Shown in pieces: positions 1 through 5,865 of a stretch of DNA of 15,697 bases (the first letter of the stretch is position 1; each line of letters starts with the position of its first letter). This DNA comes from JAWVFN01 sp963696625 (GTDB lineage: Bacteria; Actinomycetota; Thermoleophilia; Solirubrobacterales; 70-9). The translations under genes and the position numbers were made by a program. The stretch covers positions 1 to 15,697 of the forward strand of contig CAVOKZ010000044.1 in the NCBI GenBank assembly GCA_963696625.1. Reading direction: 5' to 3'. The notes under the pieces are model-generated. The model made no database searches and was not told the DNA's origin. It saw only the letters and a program-made list of their open reading frames with translations.

Positions 1-26
1 TGACCCGCTTCGGTAGACACTTTTCC
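1..26 (+). repeat. IS3-family terminal inverted repeat, left end of window
   Basis: The first bases, TGACCCGCTT, are identical to the reverse complement of the other end, and further matches (including GACAC and TTTCC) follow. The 26-bp arms differ at four positions. This is the end downstream of orfB. Confidence 0.88.
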
Positions 27-42
27 GTTGGGGTTGTTGGAG

Positions 43-907
43 TCATTTCTTGATTGTGAGGGAGTGTTTCTCAAACTCCTCGGGAGAGAGATTGCCGAGG
101 GTCGAGTGAAGCCGGGTGCGGTTGTAGAAGGCCTCGATCCATTCGAAGGTCGCGACCCTGGCGTCGGCCTTGGTCGGCCAGGAGTAGCGGTTGATCAGGT
201 CCTTCTTCAGCGAGGCGAAGAAGGACTCGGCGACGGCGTTGTCGAGCGCCGATCCCTTCGAGCCCATCGAGGTCTCGATGCCGGCCTCGCGCAGGTGGGC
301 GCCGAAGGCCAGAGACGTATTGCGATCCGTGGTCGGAATGGTGGATCAGGCCCGGCTCGGGGCGGCGCCGGGCGACCGCCATCTCGACCGCGTCGACGAC
401 GATCTGCGCCCGCAGGTGATCGGCGATCGACCAGCCGACGCAGCGGCGGGAATGGCAGTCGAGAACCGCGGCCAGGTAGAGCCATCCCTCCCAGGTGCGG
501 ATGTAGGTGATGTCGGCGACCCAGAGGCGATTGGGCTCTGTGGGGTTCCAGCTGCGCTTCACCAGATCCGGCGAGGTGGCGACGCCCGGCACCCGGATCG
601 TGGTGCGGCCCTTCTTGCGTTTGACGAGGCCGGAGATGCCCTCCCGGGCCATCAGGCGAGCCACCCGCTTGCGGCCGACGTGGGTGCCCTCGCGGGCCAG
701 CATCGCGTGCACCCGCGGCACCCCGTAGGTCTGGCGGGAGTCGGTGTGGATCTTCTTGATCCGGGGGATCAGCTGCGCGTCCTCGAGGGCCCGGTCGCAG
801 GCCGGGCGGCGCTGTGCGGCATAGAAGCCAGAGCGCGAGACCTCGAGCACGCGGCAGAGGGTGGCGACCGAGTGGTTGGCCTTCTCCGCGCGGATGAAGT
901 GGTGCAC
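43..907 (-). pseudogene. IS3-family transposase OrfB (DDE integrase), frameshifted
   Basis: OrfB is the catalytic half of the IS3 transposase, with a retrovirus-like integrase (rve) fold. It can start at GTG (905-907) with GGAGG at 916-920. The first part contains the HTH_21-like region and the integrase core with the first Asp in VADITY (about residue 132) and the second in HHSDHGSQYVS (about 192). At 308-316 the family sequence jumps to another frame: codons there give LAFGAHLREAG and then LDNAVAESFFASLKKDL with the catalytic Glu, ending at TGA 43-45. The first frame instead runs through unrelated sequence to a stop at 71-73. A net loss of two bases or gain of one explains this. Without the Glu segment the product should be inactive. 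A sequencing error is the alternative. Confidence 0.88.
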
Positions 908-912
908 CTCTC

Positions 913-1206
913 CTACCTCCGCTCGGTCTCGCCCGCGAAGAAGGCCGTTGCTTTTTTCAGGATCTCTCGCTCCTCGCGGAGCTTTCTGTTCTCCTTGCGC
1001 AGCTGGCCGAGCTCGGCCCGCTCGTCACTCTTCAGCCCGGGCTTCTTGCCGGCGTCGACGTCGTCCTGGGCAACCCAGTTGCGAAGAGTCTGGTCGGAGA
1101 TGCCGAGGTCCTTGGCGATCTGGGCTACCGAGTCATCGCCGGCCTTGACCAGGCGCACTGCTTCGGCTCGGAACTCGTCGGGGTATGGGGGTCGTGATCG
1201 TGGCAC
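913..1206 (-). CDS. IS3-family transposase OrfA (HTH protein)
   Basis: OrfA is the DNA-binding half of an IS3-family transposase and recognises the element's ends. The 97-residue product starts at GTG (1204-1206), preceded at 5 nt by a strong AAAGGAG (1212-1218). The open frame extends upstream to 1254, but this start has the better ribosome site. The N-terminal half carries the HTH typical of the family (YPDEFRAEAVRLV, then DLGISDQTLRNWV). The C-terminal half is a charged leucine-zipper-like stretch (LGQLRKENRKLREEREILKK) used for multimerisation in this family. An A6G run near its end could send ribosomes into the orfB frame. It appears intact, but its partner OrfB is broken. Confidence 0.9.
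   Translation of the reverse strand: MPRSRPPYPDEFRAEAVRLVKAGDDSVAQIAKDLGISDQTLRNWVAQDDVDAGKKPGLKSDERAELGQLRKENRKLREEREILKKATAFFAGETERR
951..957 (-). promoter_or_regulatory. A6G slippery run, candidate -1 programmed frameshift site
   Basis: On the minus strand the orfA message reads CTG AAA AAA GCA here. OrfB is in the -1 frame relative to orfA, and the -1 frame is open from this run to the orfB start region (read codon by codon down to 905). IS3 elements commonly make an OrfAB fusion at such A-rich heptamers. The phase is AAA AAA G rather than the classical A AAA AAG, so slippage efficiency is uncertain. Confidence 0.6.
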
Positions 1207-1240
1207 TTGATCTCCTTTCTGAGATCCAAGGATCCCAGAG

Positions 1241-1266
1241 GGAAAGGTGTCCACGAAAGCGGGTCA
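1241..1266 (-). repeat. IS3-family terminal inverted repeat, orfA side
   Basis: This is the partner of the repeat at 1-26, reading TGACCCGCTT from the minus strand and ending in CA at 1266 on the plus strand. It lies just upstream of orfA, so the element's own promoter probably sits in or beside this end. Confidence 0.88.
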
Positions 1267-1299
1267 ACTCCAGAGAGCAATGACCACAAGTGCAACTCA

Positions 1300-1371
1300 T
1301 GCACAGGGGTCAGGTCTTGCATCCGACATTCACGCGGCCTGTTGCATTCAAGACCTGACCCCATTTGGACG
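1300..1371. repeat. 72-bp palindromic repeat, copy 1
   Basis: The 14-bp arm GGGGTCAGGTCTTG (1306-1319) is followed 29 bp later by its exact reverse complement (1349-1362), and the bases between partly extend the pairing. The unit is identical to the one at 1381-1452. A short ATGACCACA motif precedes both copies (1280-1288 and 1372-1380), with 11 extra bases before the unit in copy 1. The layout resembles REP/REPIN-type palindromes mobilised by RAYT (Y1) transposases. No such gene is in the window. Confidence 0.85.
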
Positions 1372-1380
1372 ATGACCACA

Positions 1381-1452
1381 TGCACAGGGGTCAGGTCTTG
1401 CATCCGACATTCACGCGGCCTGTTGCATTCAAGACCTGACCCCATTTGGACG
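1381..1452. repeat. 72-bp palindromic repeat, copy 2
   Basis: This is a perfect direct copy of 1300-1371 at an 81-bp period. Its 14-bp arms lie at 1387-1400 and 1430-1443, exact reverse complements. The perfect identity, including the loop, points to recent duplication or gene conversion. As RNA each unit would fold into a long hairpin, and it could also separate transcripts of the insertion sequence from those of the downstream module. Confidence 0.85.
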
Positions 1453-1507
1453 CTTGGTGCCGAAGGACTCTAGAAACTCAACTCCACTGAAACAGGGTTA
1501 GATCATT

Positions 1508-1537
1508 TTGACGCCGTAGCGCCACGCGATGCATATA
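1508..1537 (+). promoter_or_regulatory. Candidate sigma70-type promoter for the HTH/nucleotidyltransferase pair
   Basis: TTGACG at 1508-1513 is followed, after 18 bp, by CATATA at 1532-1537. This is an AT-rich pocket in otherwise GC-rich DNA, about 35 bp before the ATG at 1571. The -10 side runs into the palindrome at 1533-1552. Call made by eye only. Confidence 0.4.
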
Positions 1538-1552
1538 GCGTTATCGCTATAT
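1533..1552. promoter_or_regulatory. 20-bp palindrome, likely autoregulatory operator
   Basis: ATATAGCG and CGCTATAT form perfect 8-bp arms around TTAT. A second, weaker pair (TATAG at 1550-1554, CTATA at 1563-1567) follows before the ATG. The position over the presumed -10/start region of a gene for a small HTH protein fits binding by that protein, as in many toxin-antitoxin operons. The symmetry is seen; the binding is inferred. Confidence 0.55.
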
Positions 1553-1570
1553 AGGGTTTAAGCTATACCT

Positions 1571-1894
1571 ATGAACGCGCCTGCCCTCGTTAAGGCGGCC
1601 CGCAAGGCCGCCGGACTCACCCAGATCGAGCTCGCGAGGCGAGCTGGACTCACGCAGCCCGAGGTCGCCCGCCTCGAGGCGCCGGGGGCGAATCCTCGCT
1701 TCGAGACGCTCCACGTTGTGTTGGAGGCGGCCGGCGCGCAACTCGAACTCTCCACGGGAGGGCAACAGCAGATTGACCCAACGTTGATCGCCGACGGCCT
1801 CGCAAGCACGCCGTCACAGCGTCTTCAGACGGTCAAGGAGATGTACGACTGGGCACGGAAGAACGTCGGGAAGGCGCAACGCCAGAGTGCCTGA
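1571..1894 (+). CDS. Small Xre-type HTH protein, putative antitoxin/repressor
   Basis: The 107-residue protein has an N-terminal Cro/C1-type helix-turn-helix (about residues 5-38, including LTQIELARRAGLTQPEVARL). A short region (ETLHVVLEAAGAQLEL) follows that is usual in HigA-like and related antitoxin-type regulators, and then a polar tail. The ATG at 1571 has no clear Shine-Dalgarno, so leaderless or short-leader initiation is possible. The gene overlaps the next one by 8 bp, which indicates co-translation. The upstream palindrome suggests that it represses its own operon. The likely role is DNA-binding partner of the nucleotidyltransferase, in a toxin-antitoxin or abortive-infection-like module. 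A plain transcriptional regulator is the alternative. Confidence 0.8.
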   Translation: MNAPALVKAARKAAGLTQIELARRAGLTQPEVARLEAPGANPRFETLHVVLEAAGAQLELSTGGQQQIDPTLIADGLASTPSQRLQTVKEMYDWARKNVGKAQRQSA

Positions 1895-2402
1895 CCTCCC
1901 CCCATTCGACCCCGATGAACTTCTCCGTCGCCTGGTCGCGGCGGGCGTTGACTTTGTCGTCGTTGGCGGCCTCGCCGTCGCCCTCCAAGGCTATGAGCGA
2001 TTCACGAAGGATCTGGACATCGCCTTTGCCGCTGACCACGCAAACCTGCGGGTCCTCGGCGCGGTCCTCACAGAACTTGACGCTCGGTTGTTCGGCATCG
2101 AGGAGGACGTGCCGTTTGTGGCCGATGAGCAAACGCTGGATCGGGTCCAGCTGCTCACCCTGCGGACATCGGCCGGGCGGCTCGATGTTCACAAGACACT
2201 CGACGGAGTCAGCGGTTACGCTGCCCTCCGCCGGCGCGCCGATCGCATGGAGGCCAACGGCGTCACGATCCTCGTTGCCTCGGTGGATGATCTGCTCGCC
2301 ATGAAGCACGCCGCCGGGCGCGGTCAAGATCAGGTTGACATCGCCGCGCTGCAGGAGATCAAGAAGCAGCGACGGCGCAAGCGCGGCGGCGCGTCGCCCT
2401 AA
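1887..2402 (+). CDS. Nucleotidyltransferase-fold protein, putative toxin of an HTH-NTase module
   Basis: The 171-residue protein starts at GTG (1887), inside the end of the HTH gene. Its core is a minimal nucleotidyltransferase: VVVGGLAVAL (Gly27-Gly28), then KDLDIAF with Asp42 and Asp44 as metal ligands, and a third candidate acid, Asp100, in GRLDVH. The segment SVDDLLAMKHAAGRGQDQVDIAAL near the C-terminus is usual in AbiEii/DUF6036-like NTases. The tail is strongly basic (KKQRRRKRGG). Some relatives add nucleotides to tRNA or act as toxins, but the substrate here is unknown. It is paired with an HTH protein, as in AbiE-type systems, although that HTH is much shorter than AbiEi. The TAA at 2400-2402 overlaps the stop of pckG on the other strand. 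Confidence 0.8.
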   Translation: MPDLPPFDPDELLRRLVAAGVDFVVVGGLAVALQGYERFTKDLDIAFAADHANLRVLGAVLTELDARLFGIEEDVPFVADEQTLDRVQLLTLRTSAGRLDVHKTLDGVSGYAALRRRADRMEANGVTILVASVDDLLAMKHAAGRGQDQVDIAALQEIKKQRRRKRGGASP

Positions 2403-4213
2403 CCGAGCCGCTCCTTCAGCGCCTCGAACTGCGAGCGCACGGCATCCGGCAGATCGTCGCCGAACTTGGCGAGGTGCTCCTCGACCTGGGGCAGCTGGGC
2501 TTTGAGCGCCTGCTCGTCGACGGTGAGCAACTCGCTCATCGCCTCGGGCGAGATCTCGAGCCCGTCGGTGTTGAGCTCGCCCTCAGCGGGCAGCAGCCCG
2601 AGCGCCGAGTCGACGGTCTCGCCCTCGCCGTTGCAGCGGCGGAAGACCCACTCGAGCACGCGGCTGTTCTCGCCGAACCCGGGCCAGAGGAACTTGCCGT
2701 CCTCGTCCTTACGGAACCAGTTGACGTGGAAGATCTTCGGCAGCTTCGCCGCATCGTGCTCGGAGCCGACCTTCAGCCAGTGCCCGAAATAGTCGGCCAT
2801 GTTGATGCCGCAGAAGGGCAGCATCGCCATCGGGTCGAAGCGCAGCTTGCCGACCTCGCCGGTGGCCGCGGCCGTCGTCTCCGAGGACATGACGGCGCCG
2901 GTGTAGACACCGTGCTCCCAGTCGCGCGCCTCGAAGACCAGCGGCACGACGCTCGAGCGGCGGCCGCCGAACAGGAACGCGTCGATCGGCACGCCGGCCG
3001 GGTCCTGCCACTCGTCCGCGGCGCTCGGGCATTGATCGATCGACACCGTGAACCGTGAGTTCGGATGCGCCGCCGGCTCCTCAGAGTCGGGCGACCAGTC
3101 GTTGCCGTGCCAATCGGTCACATGGTCCGGCGGCTGGCCGGTCATGCCCTCCCACCAGATGTCGCCGTCGCCGGTCTTCGCGCAGTTGGTGAAGATCGTG
3201 TTGCGGCCGACCGTCTCCATCGCGTTCGGGTTGGTCTTGTAGCTGGTGTTGGGAGCGACGCCGAAGAAGCCGGCCTCGGGGTTGACGGCATAGAGGCGGC
3301 CGTCCTCGTGGAACTTCATCCAGGCGATGTCGTCGCCCACCGTCTCGACCTTCCAGTCGGGCAGCGTCGGCACGACCATCGCGAGGTTGGTCTTGCCGCA
3401 GGCCGAGGGGAAGGCGCCGGTGACGTACTTGACCTCGCCGGAGGGCGAGGTGAGCTTGAGGATCAGCATGTGCTCGGCCATCCAGCCCTGGTCACGGGCC
3501 ATCGCCGAGGCGATCCGCAGGGCAAAGCACTTCTTGCCCAGCAGGGCGTTGCCGCCGTAGCCGGAGCCGTAGGACCAGATCTCACGCGACTCGGGGTAGT
3601 GGACGATGTACTTGTTGTCGGCGTTGCAGGGCCACGGCACGTCCACCTGGCCCTCGGCGAGCGGCATCCCGACCGAGTGAACACAGGGGACGAATTCGCC
3701 CTCTTCGCCGAGCACGTCGAGAGCGCCCTGGCCCATCCGGGTCATGATCCGCATCGAGACCGCGACATACGGCGAGTCGGTCAGCTGCACCCCGATGTGG
3801 GCGATGTGCGAGCCCAGCGGCCCCATCGAGAAGGGAACGACGTACATCGTCCGGCCCTTCATCGAGCCCTTGAACAGGCCCTCGAGCTTGGTCCGCATCT
3901 CAGCCGGCTCGGTCCAGTTGTTGGTCGGCCCCGCGTCGCGCTCGTTTTCGGAGCAGATGAAGGTGCGGTCCTCGACCCGGGCGACGTCGCCGGGGTCGGA
4001 GCGCGCGAGGTATGAGTTCGGGCGCTTGGCGTCGGAGAGCTTCTTGAAGGTCCCGTTCTCGACCATCTCCTGGCAGAGGCGGTCGTACTCCTCCGCCGAT
4101 CCGTCGCACCAGTGGATGTCGTCGGGCTGAGTCAGCTCCGCGATCTCCTCGATCCAGGAGATCAGCTTGGGGTGCTTTGTCAGCGCCTCTACAGCAACGG
4201 TCGATTCACTCAC
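2399..4213 (-). CDS. pckG: Phosphoenolpyruvate carboxykinase (GTP)
   Basis: The enzyme converts oxaloacetate + GTP to phosphoenolpyruvate + GDP + CO2, the entry to gluconeogenesis, in the cytosol. The 604-residue product matches the family length of about 606. Seen in the sequence (numbered from this start): RTFICSENERDAGPTNNW near the N-terminus, the substrate-side loop SYGSGYGGNALLGKKC, the P-loop FPSACGKTNLAM (about 268-279), the metal-binding GDDIAWM (about 293-299), the stretch around FGGRRSSVVPLV, and a C-terminal ALKERLG like that of mycobacterial enzymes. Two GTG starts are possible, 4225 (only 2 nt from AAAGGAG at 4228-4234) and 4213 (14 nt). Neither spacing is ideal, and I chose the second. 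The gene is divergent from the storage-lipid/por operon and convergent with the nucleotidyltransferase, leaving no intergenic space there. Confidence 0.96.
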   Translation of the reverse strand: MSESTVAVEALTKHPKLISWIEEIAELTQPDDIHWCDGSAEEYDRLCQEMVENGTFKKLSDAKRPNSYLARSDPGDVARVEDRTFICSENERDAGPTNNWTEPAEMRTKLEGLFKGSMKGRTMYVVPFSMGPLGSHIAHIGVQLTDSPYVAVSMRIMTRMGQGALDVLGEEGEFVPCVHSVGMPLAEGQVDVPWPCNADNKYIVHYPESREIWSYGSGYGGNALLGKKCFALRIASAMARDQGWMAEHMLILKLTSPSGEVKYVTGAFPSACGKTNLAMVVPTLPDWKVETVGDDIAWMKFHEDGRLYAVNPEAGFFGVAPNTSYKTNPNAMETVGRNTIFTNCAKTGDGDIWWEGMTGQPPDHVTDWHGNDWSPDSEEPAAHPNSRFTVSIDQCPSAADEWQDPAGVPIDAFLFGGRRSSVVPLVFEARDWEHGVYTGAVMSSETTAAATGEVGKLRFDPMAMLPFCGINMADYFGHWLKVGSEHDAAKLPKIFHVNWFRKDEDGKFLWPGFGENSRVLEWVFRRCNGEGETVDSALGLLPAEGELNTDGLEISPEAMSELLTVDEQALKAQLPQVEEHLAKFGDDLPDAVRSQFEALKERLG

Positions 4214-4225
4214 GGGGAAGTTCAC

Positions 4226-4403
4226 AACTCCTTTGTGGACGGTTACGTCGGATGACCTGCCGGAGCGGGATGGTGTCACATTCCCAGCCTCGCGTCCTCG
4301 GCCCCAATGGAAAGGCGTAGCATCGTTGGCAGGTTTGTCGCCTTGGTCGAACCACGATCCTGGAGGGGCTCGATATGACAGTGGCAACCGGTTTGGACCG
4401 CCC
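4226..4403. promoter_or_regulatory. Divergent intergenic region between pckG and the WS/DGAT operon
   Basis: About 180 bp must hold the promoters of both pckG (minus) and the five-gene operon (plus). I see the pckG ribosome site (4228-4234, minus) and a strong plus-strand GGAGGGG (4362-4368), but no convincing -35/-10 pair or operator. A shared regulator for gluconeogenesis and reserve metabolism would act here if there is one (inference). Confidence 0.5.
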
Positions 4404-4419
4404 GTGTCCGAGGAGCTAA
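4375..4419 (+). other. 14-codon leader ORF, or displaced start of the WS/DGAT gene
   Basis: GGAGGGG (4362-4368), 6 nt and then ATG (4375) form the best initiation signal in the region. The frame encodes MTVATGLDRPCPRS and stops at TAA 4417-4419. It is one base out of frame with the acyltransferase, whose recognisable N-terminus starts at GTG 4404 inside this ORF. Either it is a leader peptide coupled to the gene, or a one-base indel has split the true N-terminus (which would begin MTVATGLDRP and run into VSEELSALDATF). Confidence 0.4.
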
Positions 4420-5864
4420 GCGCCCTCGACGCGACCTTCCTCGAACTCGAGGAGGCGGACCCGAGCGTCCACATGCACATCGGTGGGGTGATCCTGCTCG
4501 AGCCGCAGCCCGGAGGCGGCGCGCCGCCGATCGACCGCATCCGCGACGAGGTCCTCGCTCGGGTGCCCGACCTGCCGCGCTACCGCCAGCGGCTCTCCGA
4601 GCCGCACACCGGTGGCCTGCACTGGCCGAGCTGGGTGCCGGACGAGAACTTCCACGTCGACCGCCACGTCTTCCGCGCCGGCCTGCCGGCGCCCGCCGGA
4701 ACGGCGGAGCTGCTCGAGTGGGCCGGCGAGTTCTATTCGGGACGCCTCGACCGTGCTCGGCCGCTGTGGGAGATGGCCGTGCTCGAGCTCGCCGACGGCC
4801 GCTGGGCGATCGTCACCAAGACCCACCACTGCATGATCGACGGCGTCGGCTCGGTCGACATGGCCCAGACGCTGCTCAACGCCGAGCGCGAGCCGCGGAC
4901 CGGGTCGGCCGACGGGGCCGTCGCCGAGCCCGCGCCCGAGGCGAGCCAAACCGCCGACGGCGGCCCGGCCTGGCGGCGGGCGATCTCGACCGTCGCGCAC
5001 CCCGGGCTGAGGCTCGGCCGCGCCGCCGTGCGCACAGCCGAGGCCGGGCTGCACGCGGCCGAGTCCGCGATCGGCACCGCCACCCACCCCTCGAGGGCGC
5101 GCGACGCCTGGCGGCGCTCGCGGGCGCTCGCCGAGCTGCTCGTACGCGACGAGGCGATCGCCGCGCCGAGCTGCAGCATCAACGCGCCGATCGGCGCCAA
5201 GCGCCGGCTGGCGGTTCAGACGGTGAAGCTCGACCAGCTGCGGGCGATCAAGCAGGCGCTCGGCGGCACCGTCAACGACGTCGTCCTCACCACCGCCGCC
5301 GGGGGCCTGCGCAGACTGCTCTCCGAGCGCGGCCACGAGCTTCCGGCCGCCGGCCTGAGGGCGATGGTGCCGGTCAACATCCGCGGCGCCGGCGACAAGC
5401 TGGCGATGGGCAACCGGATCTCCTCGCTGTTCGTCCACCTCCCGGTCGCCGAGGCTGACCCCGCCCGTCGCTACGAGCTCCAGATCGAGGAGGCCGAGGG
5501 GCTCAAGTCCGGGACCCAATCGCTCGGCTCCTCGGCGGTGATCGGTCTCTCGAGCCACGTCCCGCCCGTCCTCCACAGCTTCCTCGCGCGTTCGATGTAC
5601 GCGACGCGCCTCTTCAACCTGACGATCACCAACGTCCCAGGGCCGCAGGCGCCGCTGTACTTCGCGGGGTCGGAGGTGCAGGAGATCTGGCCGCTGGTGC
5701 CGATCGCCGCCGAGCACGCGCTCGGGCTCGCGGTCTTCAGCTACTGCGGCGACGTCTTCTTCTGCTGGAACGCCGACCGCGACACGGTGCGCGACCTCGA
5801 CGTCCTCGCCGCCGGCGTCGCCGAGTCGCTCGATGAGCTCACCGAGCTCGCGGCGGTGCGCTGA
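4404..5864 (+). CDS. Wax ester synthase / diacylglycerol O-acyltransferase (WS/DGAT)
   Basis: Enzymes of this family transfer the acyl group of acyl-CoA to diacylglycerol or fatty alcohol, making triacylglycerol or wax ester reserves at the membrane and lipid droplet. The 486-residue product has the family N-terminus (LSALDATFLELE, then HMHIGGVILLE), PLWEM before the active site, the catalytic HHCMIDG (about residues 141-147, motif HHxxxDG), and, in the C-terminal domain, GTVNDVVLTT, MVPVNIR and TNVPGPQ. The start is a problem: GTG 4404 has no ribosome site of its own, and a strong SD-ATG lies just upstream in another frame. The gene heads a tightly packed operon with por genes, with 1 bp between its TGA and the next GTG. 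That placement suggests storage of acetyl-CoA-derived carbon. Substrate preference cannot be told from sequence. Confidence 0.92.
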   Translation: MSEELSALDATFLELEEADPSVHMHIGGVILLEPQPGGGAPPIDRIRDEVLARVPDLPRYRQRLSEPHTGGLHWPSWVPDENFHVDRHVFRAGLPAPAGTAELLEWAGEFYSGRLDRARPLWEMAVLELADGRWAIVTKTHHCMIDGVGSVDMAQTLLNAEREPRTGSADGAVAEPAPEASQTADGGPAWRRAISTVAHPGLRLGRAAVRTAEAGLHAAESAIGTATHPSRARDAWRRSRALAELLVRDEAIAAPSCSINAPIGAKRRLAVQTVKLDQLRAIKQALGGTVNDVVLTTAAGGLRRLLSERGHELPAAGLRAMVPVNIRGAGDKLAMGNRISSLFVHLPVAEADPARRYELQIEEAEGLKSGTQSLGSSAVIGLSSHVPPVLHSFLARSMYATRLFNLTITNVPGPQAPLYFAGSEVQEIWPLVPIAAEHALGLAVFSYCGDVFFCWNADRDTVRDLDVLAAGVAESLDELTELAAVR

Positions 5865-5865
5865 G

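Larger units (their letters stand above)
1..1266 (-). mobile_element. IS3-family insertion sequence, complete ends, orfB disrupted
   Basis: The element is bounded by 26-bp imperfect inverted repeats (1-26 and 1241-1266, 22 of 26 positions matching) that begin TG and end CA, as in the IS3 family. Its 1266 bp is a normal IS3-family length. It carries orfA and orfB on the minus strand, with an A6G run near the end of orfA suited to -1 frameshifting. OrfB is interrupted by a frameshift near 308-316, between the second and third catalytic acidic residues, so this copy is probably inactive unless the shift is a sequencing error. The left flank lies outside the window, so a target-site duplication cannot be tested. 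The right flank begins ACT. Confidence 0.9.

Noticed and set aside
28..1210. Plus-strand open frames across the insertion sequence
   Set aside because: They are antisense to the clear OrfA/OrfB coding frames and carry no recognisable domain.
1300..1452. CRISPR array
   Set aside because: There are only two units, the repeat is far too long, the gap between them is only 9 bp, and no cas genes are present.
1125..1473. Open frames across the palindromic repeats giving a repeated peptide on either strand
   Set aside because: They only translate the duplicated 72-bp unit, overlap the start of orfA, and have no ribosome site or protein family match.
2369..2397. Hairpin GCGACG/CGTCGC as terminator for pckG or the nucleotidyltransferase
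   Set aside because: It lies inside the basic, Arg-rich coding tail, the pairing is imperfect, and no clear T-tract follows on either strand.
4167..4403. Longer N-terminus for the WS/DGAT using the open frame back to 4167
   Set aside because: The extra residues lie over the pckG start and the divergent intergenic region and do not resemble the family. The conserved N-terminus begins at 4404.
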